A stretch of 64,000 nucleotides of DNA from CAVVSD01 sp963757125 (GCA_963757125.1 CAVWQP010000004.1:1302001-1366000); one strand, 5' to 3'. Positions 33,240 to 42,866 are shown, counted from the stretch's first letter. A program made the numbers and translations. Notes: generated by a model not told the origin, from the letters alone.

Positions 33240-34254
33240 ATGGCACCGGTGCGCTCCCTTCTCGCCGTCGTCGTCGCGCTCGTCGCGGCGGCCGTCGTCG
33301 CGGCGCCCGCCGGGGCCCAGGCGCCCCGTCCGGGCGAGACGATCGCCGCCGGCGTCAGCGCCGCCGGCGTCGACCTGTCCGGCACGACGCTGACGATCGC
33401 GAAGGACCGCCTGAACGCGCTCCTGACGACGAAGCTGCAGCGCGACGTCATCGTCCACGCCCCGGGGAAGACGCTGCGCCTGAAGGCCGCCGACGCGAAG
33501 CTCACCTTCGACGCCTCGAAGACCGCGCGCCGCGCGCTGTACGCCGGGCGCAAGCTCCCGGCGGGGCAGACCGCCGACGTCGGCCTGGTGCTGAGCCACG
33601 CGAAGCTGCCGGTCCGCACGTTCGCCCAGTCGGTCGCGGCGCAGGACGAGCCAGAAGCCGCGCGACGCGACGGTCCGCATCACCGTCCGCCACATCTACC
33701 GCACGCGGGCGAAGGCCGGCGCGGAGATCGACGCGACGGCGCTGGCGACGCAGATCGACGCCGCGCTCGATCAGCCGCGCGCGTCGCGCGTCCTGCGCCC
33801 GGAGCGCACGAAGCGACTCGCGGCCGCGGTGAACGCGAACGACCTCGGCAAGGTCTACGGGACGATCCTCACCGTCGACCGGGACAACTTCCGCCTGCGC
33901 GTCTTCAAGAACCTGAAGTTCTCGAAGTCCTACCCGATCGCCGTCGGCCAGGCCGGCCACGACACGCCGCCGGGCGTGTACTCGATCGCCAACAAGCAGG
34001 TCAACCCGGCCTGGCACGTCCCGAACTCCGCGTGGGCCGGGAGCCTCCAGGGCCAGGTCATCCCCGGCGGGGCGCCGAACAACCCGCTCAAGGCGCGCTG
34101 GCTCGGGATCGCCGACGGCGTCGGCATCCACGGCACGTCCGAGGACTGGTCGATCGGCTCGCGCGCATCGCACGGCTGCATCCGGATGCACGTCGCCGAC
34201 GTCGAGGACCTGTACCCACGGGTCCCCGTCGGCACCAAGGTCCTGATCAAGTAG
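33240..34254 (+). pseudogene. L,D-transpeptidase with N-terminal PG-binding domain, frameshifted
   Basis: A cell-wall cross-linking enzyme. The first 138 residues (from ATG 33240) have a signal peptide (VVVALVAAAVVAAPAGAQA) and the PG-binding fold that precedes many YkuD domains (GVSAAGVDLSGTTLTIAKD). At about 33651 the frame changes: the continuation (KPRDATVRITVRHIYRTR, then the YkuD domain with HGTSEDWSIGSRASHGCIRM, catalytic His and Cys) is in the next frame, to 34254. Removing one base, most simply a C at 33651-33652, gives DEQKPRDATV and one 338-codon gene. TAACCT is 10 bases before the start. It is a recent mutation or a base-calling error. Confidence 0.85.
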
Positions 34255-34301
34255 CCGTCGTCCGTCTATGGTCCGTCTCCGTCCACGAGGGGAGACAGGC
34301 A

Positions 34302-35480
34302 ATGGGCAGGCTGCGCTTCGGGATGTTCCTCGCGCCGTTCCATCCGGCCGGCGAGAACCCGACCCTGGCGTTCCAGCGCGACCTCGAGCTGATCGCGCAC
34401 CTCGACCGGCTCGGCTACGACGAGGCCTGGATCGGCGAGCACCACTCGGCCGGCAGCGAGATCATCGCGTCGCCGGAGATCTTCATCGCGACCGCCGCGG
34501 AGCGCACCCGGCACATCCGGCTGGGCACGGGCGTCACGTCGGTCGCGTACCACAACCCGCTCTGGGTGGCCGAGCGCATGGTGCTCCTGGACCACCTCAC
34601 GCGCGGACGCACGATGCTCGGGCTGGGCCCGGGCTCGCTGCCGACGGACTCCGCGATGATCGGCCTCAACCCGACCGACACGCGCGAGCTCCTCGACCAG
34701 AACCTCGACATCATCATGCGGCTGCTGCGCGGGGACGAGCCGGTCACCGCCGAGACCGCGACCCACAAGCTCTACGACGCGCGGCTGCACCTGCGGCCCT
34801 ACACCGAGCCGCACTTCGACATCGCAGTCGCGGCGGTCGCGTCGCCGACGGGCCCGCGGCTCGCCGGCCGCTACGGGCTGGGCCTGCTGTCGGTCGGCGC
34901 CACGCTCACGCCCGAGGGCTTCGACGCTCTCGGCCACCACTGGGGCGTCGCCGAGGAGCGCGCGCAGGCCTACGGGCAGACGGTGGACCGCAAGGACTGG
35001 CGGCTCGTCGGCCTCGTGCACGCCGCGGAGACCCGCGAGCAGGCCTACAAGGACGTCGAGCACGGCATCGAGCAGTGGTTCCGGTACTTCGAGGGCGTCG
35101 CCGCCTTCCCGCAGATGGGCATCGAGGGCGAGCACCTCAAGCGCGAGATGGTCGAGTTCGTCAACACCTCGGGCGTCGGCGCGATCGGCACCTGGGAGGA
35201 CGTTGCGGCGCAGATCGAGAAGCTCCAGACGCAGAGCAACGGCGGGTTCGGCGCGTACCTCATGCTCGCCCACGAGTGGGCGAACCCGGAGGCGACGAAG
35301 CGCTCCTACGAGCTCATCGCCCAGCACGTCATGCCCATCTTCCAGGGCCACGCACAGCCGACGATCGACGCGCGGGCGCGCGCGTCCGCGACCCACGGCG
35401 AGATGTCCAAGACGCAGAACGACGCCGTCGCGCACATGACGGCGAAGTACGAGCAGGAGGTCGCCGCGAGCCGCGGCTAA
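34302..35480 (+). CDS. LLM class flavin-dependent oxidoreductase (bacterial luciferase family), 392 aa
   Basis: FMN-dependent monooxygenase fold. Start ATG 34302 has GGGGAG at a proper distance. N-terminus LRFGMFLAPFHPAGENPTLA, then AWIGEHHSAGSEIIASPEIF and LGTGVTSVAYHNPLWVAERM are luciferase-family marks, with LSVGATLTPEGFDALG and the C-terminal half FNTSGVGAIGTWEDVAAQIE-like. Substrate unknown. Directly followed (no gap) by a MetE-like gene, so probably co-transcribed. First of four LLM enzymes in this region. Confidence 0.92.
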   Translation: MGRLRFGMFLAPFHPAGENPTLAFQRDLELIAHLDRLGYDEAWIGEHHSAGSEIIASPEIFIATAAERTRHIRLGTGVTSVAYHNPLWVAERMVLLDHLTRGRTMLGLGPGSLPTDSAMIGLNPTDTRELLDQNLDIIMRLLRGDEPVTAETATHKLYDARLHLRPYTEPHFDIAVAAVASPTGPRLAGRYGLGLLSVGATLTPEGFDALGHHWGVAEERAQAYGQTVDRKDWRLVGLVHAAETREQAYKDVEHGIEQWFRYFEGVAAFPQMGIEGEHLKREMVEFVNTSGVGAIGTWEDVAAQIEKLQTQSNGGFGAYLMLAHEWANPEATKRSYELIAQHVMPIFQGHAQPTIDARARASATHGEMSKTQNDAVAHMTAKYEQEVAASRG

Positions 35481-36287
35481 GTGGTCTCGCTGCCGCCGTA
35501 CGCCACGACCGGCGTGGGGAGCCTGCCCCACGCCGATCCCGTGGCCGCCGTCCGTCACGTCGTGCGCGCCTACGACGTGCCGTTCTGCCCGCAGCTCCCA
35601 CGCGCGGAGGGCGACATGGTGCGCGAGTGGCTCGGCGGCGAGCCGCCCGCCTGCGGCTGGAGCCCGGATCGCGACCGCGAGCGCCCGGCCGCGTGGGACG
35701 CGTTCGTCGCGGCGGTCCGCGCCGCGCCGCCCGCGCACGGGCTCGTGAAGCTGCAGGTCACGGGTCCCGCGACGCTGGCGACGGCGCTGGAAGGCCCCGG
35801 CGACGCGGGTCTCGCGCGGGAGATCGCGACGTGGCTGGCGGCCAACGCCGCCGGCCAGGTGCGGCGGCTGCACGAGCTCGGCCTCGGCGTGATCCTGCTC
35901 GTCGACGAGCCGGGCCTCGCGTCGGCCGGCGTCGCCGACCCGGACGTCTGGGGCCCGCTGCGGCTGACCGGCGCGAGCGCGTGGGGGGTGCACGTGTGCG
36001 GGCCTGTGCCGTGGACGCTCGTGGACGCGCTCGAGCCCGGCGTCGTGTCGTTCGACTTCGCGCGTTACGGGCTCGACGCCGACGGCGCGACGGTCCTGCG
36101 GAGGGTCGTCGAGCGCGGCGGGCGGATCGCCTGGGGCGCGGCGATCGGCTCCCTCGGCCTCCCGGCCGGTCAGGTCGCGGCGAGCAGCCTGCTCACGCCC
36201 TCGTGCGGGACGGGCCTGCTGAGCGTGGCCGACGAGGAGCTGCTCGCCGCCCGGCTCAGCTCCCTACGCCCCAGTCCGCCAGCGTGA
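35481..36287 (+). CDS. MetE-like zinc methyltransferase domain protein, short form
   Basis: 268 residues from GTG 35481, which immediately follows the preceding stop. It begins PPYATTGVGSLPHADPVAAV, a MetE-C-terminal-domain start, then LQVTGPATLATALEG, and the zinc ligands: WGVHVCGPVPW (His-x-Cys), LTPSCGTGLL (last Cys). Shorter than the paralogue at 22791. Pairs with the LLM oxidoreductase upstream, hinting at a joint oxidise-then-transfer role. Overlaps the convergent binding-protein gene by 32 bases. Not a stand-alone methionine synthase. Confidence 0.8.
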   Translation: MVSLPPYATTGVGSLPHADPVAAVRHVVRAYDVPFCPQLPRAEGDMVREWLGGEPPACGWSPDRDRERPAAWDAFVAAVRAAPPAHGLVKLQVTGPATLATALEGPGDAGLAREIATWLAANAAGQVRRLHELGLGVILLVDEPGLASAGVADPDVWGPLRLTGASAWGVHVCGPVPWTLVDALEPGVVSFDFARYGLDADGATVLRRVVERGGRIAWGAAIGSLGLPAGQVAASSLLTPSCGTGLLSVADEELLAARLSSLRPSPPA

Positions 36288-37257
36288 ACGGCTTCGCCAG
36301 CTTCTGCGCCACGAGGAAGTCCAGGGTGCCCTGCAGCTGCTTCGTGCCCGCGGGCGTGAACGCCTCCGTCGGGTAGCTGGTCAGCGGGTCCCACGCGCGG
36401 ACGACGTCCTCCGGGGCGCCGGTCGCGGTCGCCTGGTAGGCGTAGTACGGGTCCTCCTCGGACTTCGCGAGGTCGAGCGCCTTGAAGTGCGCGTCGACGA
36501 ACGCCTTCGCGATGTCGGGGTGCTTCTTCGCGAAGGAGTCGCTGATCGTGGTGACCGAGGTCCCCTGCAGCTCGGGGTGGTCATCGGACTTGTCGAGGAC
36601 CGGGAACCCCTGGTCGGCGAGCCCCTTGGACTGCACGACCGCGATCGCGGCCGCGTCCAGCGCGCCCTTCTGCAGCGCGGCGATCGCCTGCGGGTTGAGC
36701 ATCGCGGTGAGCTGCACCTTGCCGGTCAGCCCCTTGTCCTCCAGGAGCCCCTGCAGGTAGCGGTCCTGGAAGGACGCCTGCTGGCGGGCGACGCGCTTGC
36801 CCGCGAGGTCGGCGACGGTCTTCGGTCCGTCCTTCCTGCCGATGAGCCACGCGTTGATGCCGACGCGGTTCTGCAGGATCGCCTGGGCCGGGACGCCCTG
36901 GGACTTCGCGATGAGCTGCGGGGTGTCGCCGGCGATGATGATGTCGACGCTGCCGCCGATGAGGGCCTGCGTGGCGAGCGGGCCGTTGGCGAACTCGACG
37001 GGCTTCACCGAGCTCACCCCCGCGGGCTTCAGCCACTCCTGCAACTTGCCCTTGTCGTACGCATAGCCCTCGGGGCCGTTGAACTTGCCGGCGGTGCCGA
37101 TGTAGGCGACGCGCAGCGCGACGTCGCCGCCGGAGCTCGATGCGGCCGTGGCGCTCCCCGCGCTGTCGTCGTCGCCGCCGCACGCGGCGACGACGAGGGT
37201 CGCGGCGAGCAGGGCGAGGAGCGCCGCTACGCGGCGCAGATGCTGGGACGGGATCAC
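36256..37257 (-). CDS. ABC transporter substrate-binding lipoprotein, sulfonate/nitrate type (SsuA-like)
   Basis: 333 residues from GTG 37257. Signal peptide with lipobox (LLALLAATLVVAAC, Cys at about 26) and an acidic linker (GGDDDSAGSATAASSSGG). Mature domain: ALRVAYIGTAGKFNGPEGYAYDK, DIIIAGDTPQLIAKSQG, GKRVARQQASFQDRYLQGLLEDK and AIAVVQSKGLADQGFPVLDK fit the SsuA/TauA/ThiY family that binds sulfonates, taurine or similar anions. Shares an operon with the ATPase and permease genes upstream. Confidence 0.93.
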   Translation of the reverse strand: MIPSQHLRRVAALLALLAATLVVAACGGDDDSAGSATAASSSGGDVALRVAYIGTAGKFNGPEGYAYDKGKLQEWLKPAGVSSVKPVEFANGPLATQALIGGSVDIIIAGDTPQLIAKSQGVPAQAILQNRVGINAWLIGRKDGPKTVADLAGKRVARQQASFQDRYLQGLLEDKGLTGKVQLTAMLNPQAIAALQKGALDAAAIAVVQSKGLADQGFPVLDKSDDHPELQGTSVTTISDSFAKKHPDIAKAFVDAHFKALDLAKSEEDPYYAYQATATGAPEDVVRAWDPLTSYPTEAFTPAGTKQLQGTLDFLVAQKLAKPFTLADWGVGS

Positions 37258-37258
37258 G

Positions 37259-38011
37259 TCAGGGCTCCAGTGGTGGTTCGGGTTGCACGGCGTCCTCCTG
37301 GACGCCGAGTTGGGACAGCAGCCGGGCGCGCAGATCGGCGACGCCCGGGTCCGTCCGCCGGCGTCCGGCGGAGAGGTCGATGCGCAGGTCGGTCGTGATG
37401 CGACCGTCCGCGAGGACGAGCACCCGGTCGGCGAGGACGATGGCCTCGTCGACGTCGTGGGTGACGAGCAGGGTCGCCGGGCGATGGCGGTCGCACAGGG
37501 CCCGCAGCAGCGCGTGCATCCGGATGCGCGTCAGCGCGTCGAGCGCGCCGAACGGCTCGTCGAGCAGCAGCAGCCGCGGCTCGCGGATGAAGGCGCGGGC
37601 GAGCGCGACGCGCTGGGACTCGCCGCCCGAGAGCGTGCCCGGCCACGCATCGGCGCGGGCGGCGATCCCGACCTCGTCGAGCGCGCGGATCGCGTCGTCG
37701 CGGGTGCGACCGCGGAGCCCGATGATCACGTTGCGCCAGACACGGCGCCACGGCAGCAGGCGGTGGTCCTGGAAGACGACGGCGCGCTCGGGCGGCGCCT
37801 CGACGATGCCCTCGGCCTCGGGGTCGAGCCCCGCGAGCGCCCGCAGCAGCGTGCTCTTGCCCGAGCCGCTCGCGCCGAGCAGGGCCACGACCTCGGCCTC
37901 GCGCAGCTCGAGGTCGACGTGCTCGATCACCGTCCGGTCGCCGAAGCGGCGGCCGTAGCCATCGAGGACCGCCGCGGTGGTGCTCAGAGCGACTGCAGGC
38001 CCTGTCGCCAC
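37259..38011 (-). CDS. ABC transporter ATP-binding protein (SsuB-like)
   Basis: 250 residues if GTG 38011 is used. Walker A GASGSGKST, Q-loop VVFQDHRLLPWRRV, signature LSGGESQRVALARAF, Walker B LLLLDEPFGALD, and switch His in VTHDVDEA. This family energises aliphatic sulfonate/nitrate import. Start is unsettled: GTG 38011 overlaps the permease by 28 bases; a CTG at 37987, overlapping the permease stop as CTGA, is a tight coupling possibility. Separated from the binding-protein gene by one base. Confidence 0.95.
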   Translation of the reverse strand: MATGPAVALSTTAAVLDGYGRRFGDRTVIEHVDLELREAEVVALLGASGSGKSTLLRALAGLDPEAEGIVEAPPERAVVFQDHRLLPWRRVWRNVIIGLRGRTRDDAIRALDEVGIAARADAWPGTLSGGESQRVALARAFIREPRLLLLDEPFGALDALTRIRMHALLRALCDRHRPATLLVTHDVDEAIVLADRVLVLADGRITTDLRIDLSAGRRRTDPGVADLRARLLSQLGVQEDAVQPEPPLEP

Positions 38012-38835
38012 GAGAGCGTCCGCCGTTCGAGGGCGCGCACGAGCCGGTCCGATGCCAGCCCGAGCGCCGAGTAGACCAGCAGCCCGACGAGGATGACGTC
38101 GGTCTGCAGGAGGTTCTGCGCGTTCGTCATGAGCGCGCCGATGCCGGAGGTCGCGTTGATCTGCTCCGCCGCGACGAGCACGATCCACGCGATCCCGAGC
38201 GAGAAGCGCAGGCCGACGAGCCACGACGGCAGCGCCCCCGGGAGCACGACGTGGCGGATGAGGCCCCAGCGCCCGAGGCCGAAGACGCGCCCGGCCTCCA
38301 CGAGCCGGCCGTCCACGCCGCGGATGCCCCCGTACGTGTTGACGTAGATCGGGAACGCGACGGCGAATGCGACGAGCAGCACCTTGGGGCGCTCGTCGAT
38401 GCCGAACCAGAGGATGAAGAGCGGCACGAGCGCCAGCGCGGGCATCGTGCGGAACATCTGGACGAGCGGGTCGATGAGGCGCTCGCCGACCGGGAACAGC
38501 CCGGACAGGACCGCCAGCACGGTGCCCGCCGAGACGCCGAGCAGCAGGCCGATCGCGACGCGGCGCAGGGACACGACCAGCGCGTCGGGGAGCTCGCCGC
38601 TCTTCGTGAGGTCCCAGGCCGTCGAGGCGACGGTGGCAGGCGATGCGAGCGTCTGCGGCGCGACGCCGCCGACGGTCGTCGCCAGCTCCCAGACGCCGAG
38701 CAGGAGGAGGGGGCCGGCGACGACGAGCCAGCGCGAGCTCCCGACGCGGCGCAGCGCCGCGACCGGACGCGCCCTGCTGCGGGCTGCGCCGGGGCCGACG
38801 ACGACCTCTCTGGAGCGGAGTGCTGTGGCTGCCAT
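37984..38835 (-). CDS. ABC transporter permease (SsuC-like)
   Basis: 283 residues with about six transmembrane helices. LSHELLVVAGPLLLLGVWELA-like first helix, then VSLRRVAIGLLLGVSAGTVLAV and the EAA loop EAGRVFGLGRWGLIRHVVLPGALP for docking the ATPase. Imports sulfonate-, taurine- or nitrate-like anions. Ribosome binding site GGGAGGAA before ATG 38835. First gene of a permease-ATPase-binding protein operon. Confidence 0.95.
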   Translation of the reverse strand: MAATALRSREVVVGPGAARSRARPVAALRRVGSSRWLVVAGPLLLLGVWELATTVGGVAPQTLASPATVASTAWDLTKSGELPDALVVSLRRVAIGLLLGVSAGTVLAVLSGLFPVGERLIDPLVQMFRTMPALALVPLFILWFGIDERPKVLLVAFAVAFPIYVNTYGGIRGVDGRLVEAGRVFGLGRWGLIRHVVLPGALPSWLVGLRFSLGIAWIVLVAAEQINATSGIGALMTNAQNLLQTDVILVGLLVYSALGLASDRLVRALERRTLSWRQGLQSL

Positions 38836-38882
38836 GATTCCTCCCTTCGCTAATCTAGTCTAAGTCGATCAAGAATTGGACG

Positions 38883-40504
38883 ATGGAACGTACACCACCT
38901 CGCAGCCCGCTGGAGCTCCACACCGACGTCCTCGTCGTCGGGGGCGGCCCCGCGGCGCTCTGGGCCGCGCTGACGGCGCGCCAGCACGGCGCCCGCACCG
39001 TGCTCGTGGACAAGGGGTTCGCCGGCGCCAGCGGCGTCGCCGCCGCGGCCACCGCCGGTCACTGGTGGGTGCCGCCCGAGGGTCGCGAGGCCGCGATGGC
39101 CGAGCGCGACCGGGTCGGCGGCGGCCTCTCGGACCCGACGTGGATGGCCCGGGTCCTCGAGGAGACGTGGCGGCGCTTCCCGGAGGTCGCCGACGACCTC
39201 GCGCACCCATCGCCGCCGCTGGGGCTGCCGAACCTGCCGCGCGCCTCACGGCCCGTGATCGAAGGGCCCGTCTACGGCCGGGCGCTGCGCCGCCGCGCCG
39301 CGCGCATCGGCGTGCGCATCCTCGACCACTCGCCGGCGCTCGAGCTGCTCGTCGACGACGACGGAGCGGTCCGCGGCGCCGCCGGCGTGCGCCGGCAGCA
39401 GGAGCGCGACTGGCGCATCACCGCCGGCGCGGTCGTCCTGGCGACCGGCGGCTGCTCCTACCGCAGCGGCTCGCTGGGCTCCGACGTCGACACGGGCGAC
39501 GGCTATCTCATGGGCGCGGAGGTCGGCGCGCGCCTGTCGGGCATGGAGTTCTCCAACTACTACGGGATCGTCCCCAAGGGCTCGTCGCTGGACAAGAACG
39601 GCTTCTACGGCGCCTCGACGTTCACGGACGCCGACGGCGAGGTCGTCGCGCTCGGCTGGTCGGGCGCCGTCGGCGCCGTCGGCCCGCACCCGTGGGAGGC
39701 GAGCCTCGCCCGCGCGGCGCTCCGCGGCCCGGTCTTCTCGATCCTCGACCGCGCGCCCGAGTCCTCGCGCCCCGCGATGCGCGCGGCCATGCCGAACTTC
39801 TTCATGGCGCTCGACCGGTTGGGCATCGACCCGTTCCGCCGGCGCTTCGAGATCGGCTTCGTCCAGGAGGGGACCGTGCGCGGCACCGGCGGTCTCCGTC
39901 CCGCGGACGAGTCGTGCTGGACGGGCGTCCCCGGCCTCTGGGCGGCCGGGGACACCCTGTCGCGCGAGCGGATCGTCGGCGCGGCGAGCGGAGCGGGCGC
40001 GGCCAACGCCGCGTTCACGATCGCCTCGGGGACGTGGTCGGGACGGGCCGCGGCCGAGCACGCCGCCCGCGAGTCCGACGCGGGGCCGGCGGTGCACGGC
40101 GCGGGCCGCGTCGGCCTGCGCCCGGCGGGCCGGCCGGGCCCGGCGGACGAGTGGCGCGAGGTCACGCGCGAGGTGCAGGCGCACGCGCTGCCGCTGGAGA
40201 TCAACGCGCTGCGCACGGGCCCGGGATGCGCCGGGCGCAGGTCGCGCTCGACGGGCTCTGGGGTGCCGTGGGCCGGACGCTGCGCGGGGCCGACGCGCGC
40301 GGCGCGGTCCGCGCGCGGGAGGCGGCGGCGATGCTGGCGACGGCGCGCTGGGCGTTCACGGGCGCGCTGGCGCGGGCGGAGTCGCGCGGCATGCACGTGC
40401 GCGACGACATGCCGGCGACGAACGACGCGCTGGCGGTCCGCATCGTGCTCGACGGCGTCGACGAGGTCGCCGTCTCCGACGAGCCGCTGGGGGTGACGGC
40501 ATGA
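38883..40504 (+). pseudogene. FAD-dependent oxidoreductase (AprA/fumarate-reductase flavoprotein-like), frameshifted near the end
   Basis: About 540 residues once repaired. N-terminal FAD-binding motif VLVVGGGPAALWAALTARQ, DTGDGYLMGAEVGARL active-site region and GTGGLRPADESCWTGVPGLWAAGD. At about 40220-40228 the frame shifts; the true C-terminus (RRAQVALDGLWGAVGRTLRG, AREAAAMLATARWAFTGALARAE) is in another frame, ending at 40504 in an ATGA overlap with the ferredoxin gene. A missing G in GGGCCCGGG before ATGCGC restores it. Likely transfers electrons with the ferredoxin partner. Confidence 0.85.
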
Positions 40505-40851
40505 TCGAGATCGTCAGCGACGCCCGCTGCACGCGCTGCAACCTGTGCATCAAGGCGTGCCCGATGGACGTCTTCGACCTCGTCCCCGGAGGCGCCCCGG
40601 TCATCGCGCGGCAGGACGACTGCCAGACCTGCTTCATCTGCGAGGCCCACTGCCCCGCCGACGCGCTCTACGTCTCGCCGCTGCGCGATCCGCACCCCGG
40701 CCTGGACGAGGCCGCGCTCATCGAGAGCGGTGTGATGGGCAGCTACCGCGCCCGGCTGGGGTGGGGCGAGGGCCGCACGCCGCCGCGCACGGAGGCCGAC
40801 GCGTTCGTCCTGGCCGGGCTCACGCCGCCCGGGCGGGACGCAGGTCCATGA
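40501..40851 (+). CDS. 4Fe-4S ferredoxin-like protein (AprB-like partner)
   Basis: 116 residues. Two cluster motifs: C-x2-C-x2-C-x3-CP (ARCTRCNLCIKACPMD) and C-x2-C-x2-C-x3-CP (DDCQTCFICEAHCPAD), so two 4Fe-4S clusters. A 60-residue Gly/Arg tail follows, longer than a free ferredoxin, which suggests a subunit. Overlaps the flavoprotein stop (ATGA), consistent with a two-subunit oxidoreductase of the AprBA type. Overlaps the convergent LLM gene by 32 bases. Confidence 0.9.
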   Translation: MIEIVSDARCTRCNLCIKACPMDVFDLVPGGAPVIARQDDCQTCFICEAHCPADALYVSPLRDPHPGLDEAALIESGVMGSYRARLGWGEGRTPPRTEADAFVLAGLTPPGRDAGP

Positions 40852-41848
40852 CGTCCGCGAGCAGGTCGTAGGAGGCGAGGCGATCCGCCAGGTCGAAGGT
40901 GTTCGTGATCGCGAAGACCTCGTCGGCCTGCGCGGCGCGGGCCATCTCCGTGATCCGCGCCCGCACCTGCTGCGGGCCGCCGACGGCGTCGGCGCGGACG
41001 TCGACCTTCTCCTCGGCGCGCTTCTCCTCGTCGGTCCACGTGTGGGCCAGCGCCTCCTCGACGCTCACGATCGGCGCCCCGATGCCGGCCCGCTGGCGGA
41101 CCATGGCCAGGTGCCACGGCGCTGCGAGCGCCTCGCCGTGTGCGTCGTCGACGCCGACGGTGACCTTCAGCGCGAGCATCGCGTACGGCTCGTCGCCCTC
41201 GCGCGCCGGCACGAAGCTCTCCCGGTAGGCGAGGAGCGCCGGCGCCGCGCCGTCCGGGTTCGTGTGCGAGGCGAACGCGTAGGCGAACCCGCGCCGCGCC
41301 GCCGTCTCGGCGGAGCTGGTCGTGGAGCCGAGCAGGGTGATGGGCGGCAGCGGGATGTCGGTCGGCACCGCGCGGACGCCGGCGAGCGGATCGCCGGCGG
41401 GGAGCGGCCGCACGCCGCCGAACGAGAGCAGCTCGTCGAGCTGGCGGTCGTACGCGGGACCGTGCGCCGTGTCCTGCGGGCGCCCGAGCGCCTCGACGGT
41501 CGCGGCGTCGACGGTGCCCTCCGAGCGCCCGATCCCGAGATCGATGCGGCCGGGGTACAGGCCCTCGAGCGTGCAGAACTGCTCGGCGACCTGGAGCGGC
41601 CGGCGGTTGGGCAGCAGGACGCCGCCGGAGCCGATGCGCAGCCGGCGCGTGTGCGACGCGATGTGGGCGATGACCACCTCCGGCGCGGCGACCGAGATCG
41701 CGGCGAAGGCATGATGCTCGGCGATCCAGAAGCGGTGGAACCCGAGCCCGTCGACGTGCCGGGCGAGCGTCAGCGAGTCGCCCAGGGCATGCCCGGGGGG
41801 ACCGCCGATGCGGCGTGGAGCCTGGTCGAGGACTGAGATCGCGATCAT
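40820..41848 (-). CDS. LLM class flavin-dependent oxidoreductase, MsnO8-like
   Basis: 342 residues. N-terminus AISVLDQAPRRIGGPPGHAL and FHRFWIAEHHAFAAISVAAP are typical of the MsnO8-type subgroup, together with GGVLLPNRRPLQVAEQF and GRIDLGIGRSEGT. Presumed FMN-dependent monooxygenase; its reaction is unknown. The ATG is 10 bases from the divergent LLM start at 41859, so the two share one regulatory gap. Tail-to-tail overlap with the ferredoxin gene. Confidence 0.92.
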   Translation of the reverse strand: MIAISVLDQAPRRIGGPPGHALGDSLTLARHVDGLGFHRFWIAEHHAFAAISVAAPEVVIAHIASHTRRLRIGSGGVLLPNRRPLQVAEQFCTLEGLYPGRIDLGIGRSEGTVDAATVEALGRPQDTAHGPAYDRQLDELLSFGGVRPLPAGDPLAGVRAVPTDIPLPPITLLGSTTSSAETAARRGFAYAFASHTNPDGAAPALLAYRESFVPAREGDEPYAMLALKVTVGVDDAHGEALAAPWHLAMVRQRAGIGAPIVSVEEALAHTWTDEEKRAEEKVDVRADAVGGPQQVRARITEMARAAQADEVFAITNTFDLADRLASYDLLADVMDLRPARAA

Positions 41849-41858
41849 CTAGACCAAC

Positions 41859-42866
41859 ATGACGAAGAACCTCCCACTGACGATAGGGCTCACCGGCGGC
41901 GGCCGGCATCCGGCGGCGTGGCGCGAGCCCGGCGCGCGTCCGGGCGAGCTGCTCACCGCGGGCTGGTGGATCGACCAGGTCGTCGAGGCGCAGGAGGCCG
42001 TGATCGACCTCGTCACGATCGAGGACGCCCTCGCGCTGCAGTCGAGCGATCCCGACGGGCCGGACGACCGCACCGACGCGACCCGCGGCTACCTGGACGC
42101 GATCGTGCTCGCCGCGCGGATCGCCCCGGCGACGCGCGGGATCGGCATCGCGCCGGTCGTCACGACGACGCTGACCGAGCCGTTCCACGTCTCCACCCAG
42201 ATCGCGACGATCGACTACGTCAGCGACGGTCGCGCGGCCTGGCTCGCGCGCATCGCGCCGAGCCACTGGGAGGCCGCCCACGCGGGGCGCCGCGGGCTGC
42301 CGTCGCGCGAGGTGCTGCGTGCGGAGGGCGCCGAGCACGTCGAGGTGGTCCGCCGGCTCTGGGACTCGTGGGAGGAGGGCGCGGAGATCCGCGACGCCGA
42401 GCGCCACCGCTTCGTCGACCGGTCCAAGCTGCACCACATCGACTTCGACGGCGAGCGGTTCCGGATCCGCGGGCCCTCCATCACGCCGCGCCCGCCGCAG
42501 GGCCAGCCCGTCGTGCTCGCGACCGAGCCCGGCCTCGGGGCGGACCTCGTGCTCGAGGACCTCGTCGTCTTCCTCGACGACGACGCGGGCGCCGCCGTGG
42601 GGCGGCGCGACCGGCTCGACGCGCTGCACCCGCTCGGGCCGGGGGTGGACGTCTTCACCGGCACGCCCTCGGCGCTCGCCGACGTCCTCGAGGGGCGCCC
42701 GCCGACCCGGCTGCTGCCGGCCGCGATCCCGCACGACCTGCACGCGATCACGCGCGGGCTCGCCCCCGAGCTGCAGTCGAGGGGCAGGGCGCCGCGCTCC
42801 TACGCTGCGGGGACGCTGCGCGAGCGCCTCGGGCTCGGCGGCGCCACGAACCGATACGCCGCATGA
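41859..42866 (+). CDS. LLM class flavin-dependent oxidoreductase, 335 aa
   Basis: Luciferase-like monooxygenase, shorter than most. Residues include LTIGLTGGGRHPAAWREPGA, GIGIAPVVTTTLTEPFHVST and IATIDYVSDGRAAWLARI; the C-terminal part has AITRGLAPELQSRGR and TLRERLGLG. The usual EHH-type motif is not obvious, so it may be a diverged member. Its stop overlaps the next gene's ATG (ATGA), making an operon. Substrate unknown. Confidence 0.85.
   Translation: MTKNLPLTIGLTGGGRHPAAWREPGARPGELLTAGWWIDQVVEAQEAVIDLVTIEDALALQSSDPDGPDDRTDATRGYLDAIVLAARIAPATRGIGIAPVVTTTLTEPFHVSTQIATIDYVSDGRAAWLARIAPSHWEAAHAGRRGLPSREVLRAEGAEHVEVVRRLWDSWEEGAEIRDAERHRFVDRSKLHHIDFDGERFRIRGPSITPRPPQGQPVVLATEPGLGADLVLEDLVVFLDDDAGAAVGRRDRLDALHPLGPGVDVFTGTPSALADVLEGRPPTRLLPAAIPHDLHAITRGLAPELQSRGRAPRSYAAGTLRERLGLGGATNRYAA

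Noticed and set aside
37985..37987. CTG as the start codon of the ABC ATPase
   Set aside because: Possible because of the CTGA overlap, but a GTG 24 bases upstream (38009-38011) is the more conventional choice; noted as an alternative only.
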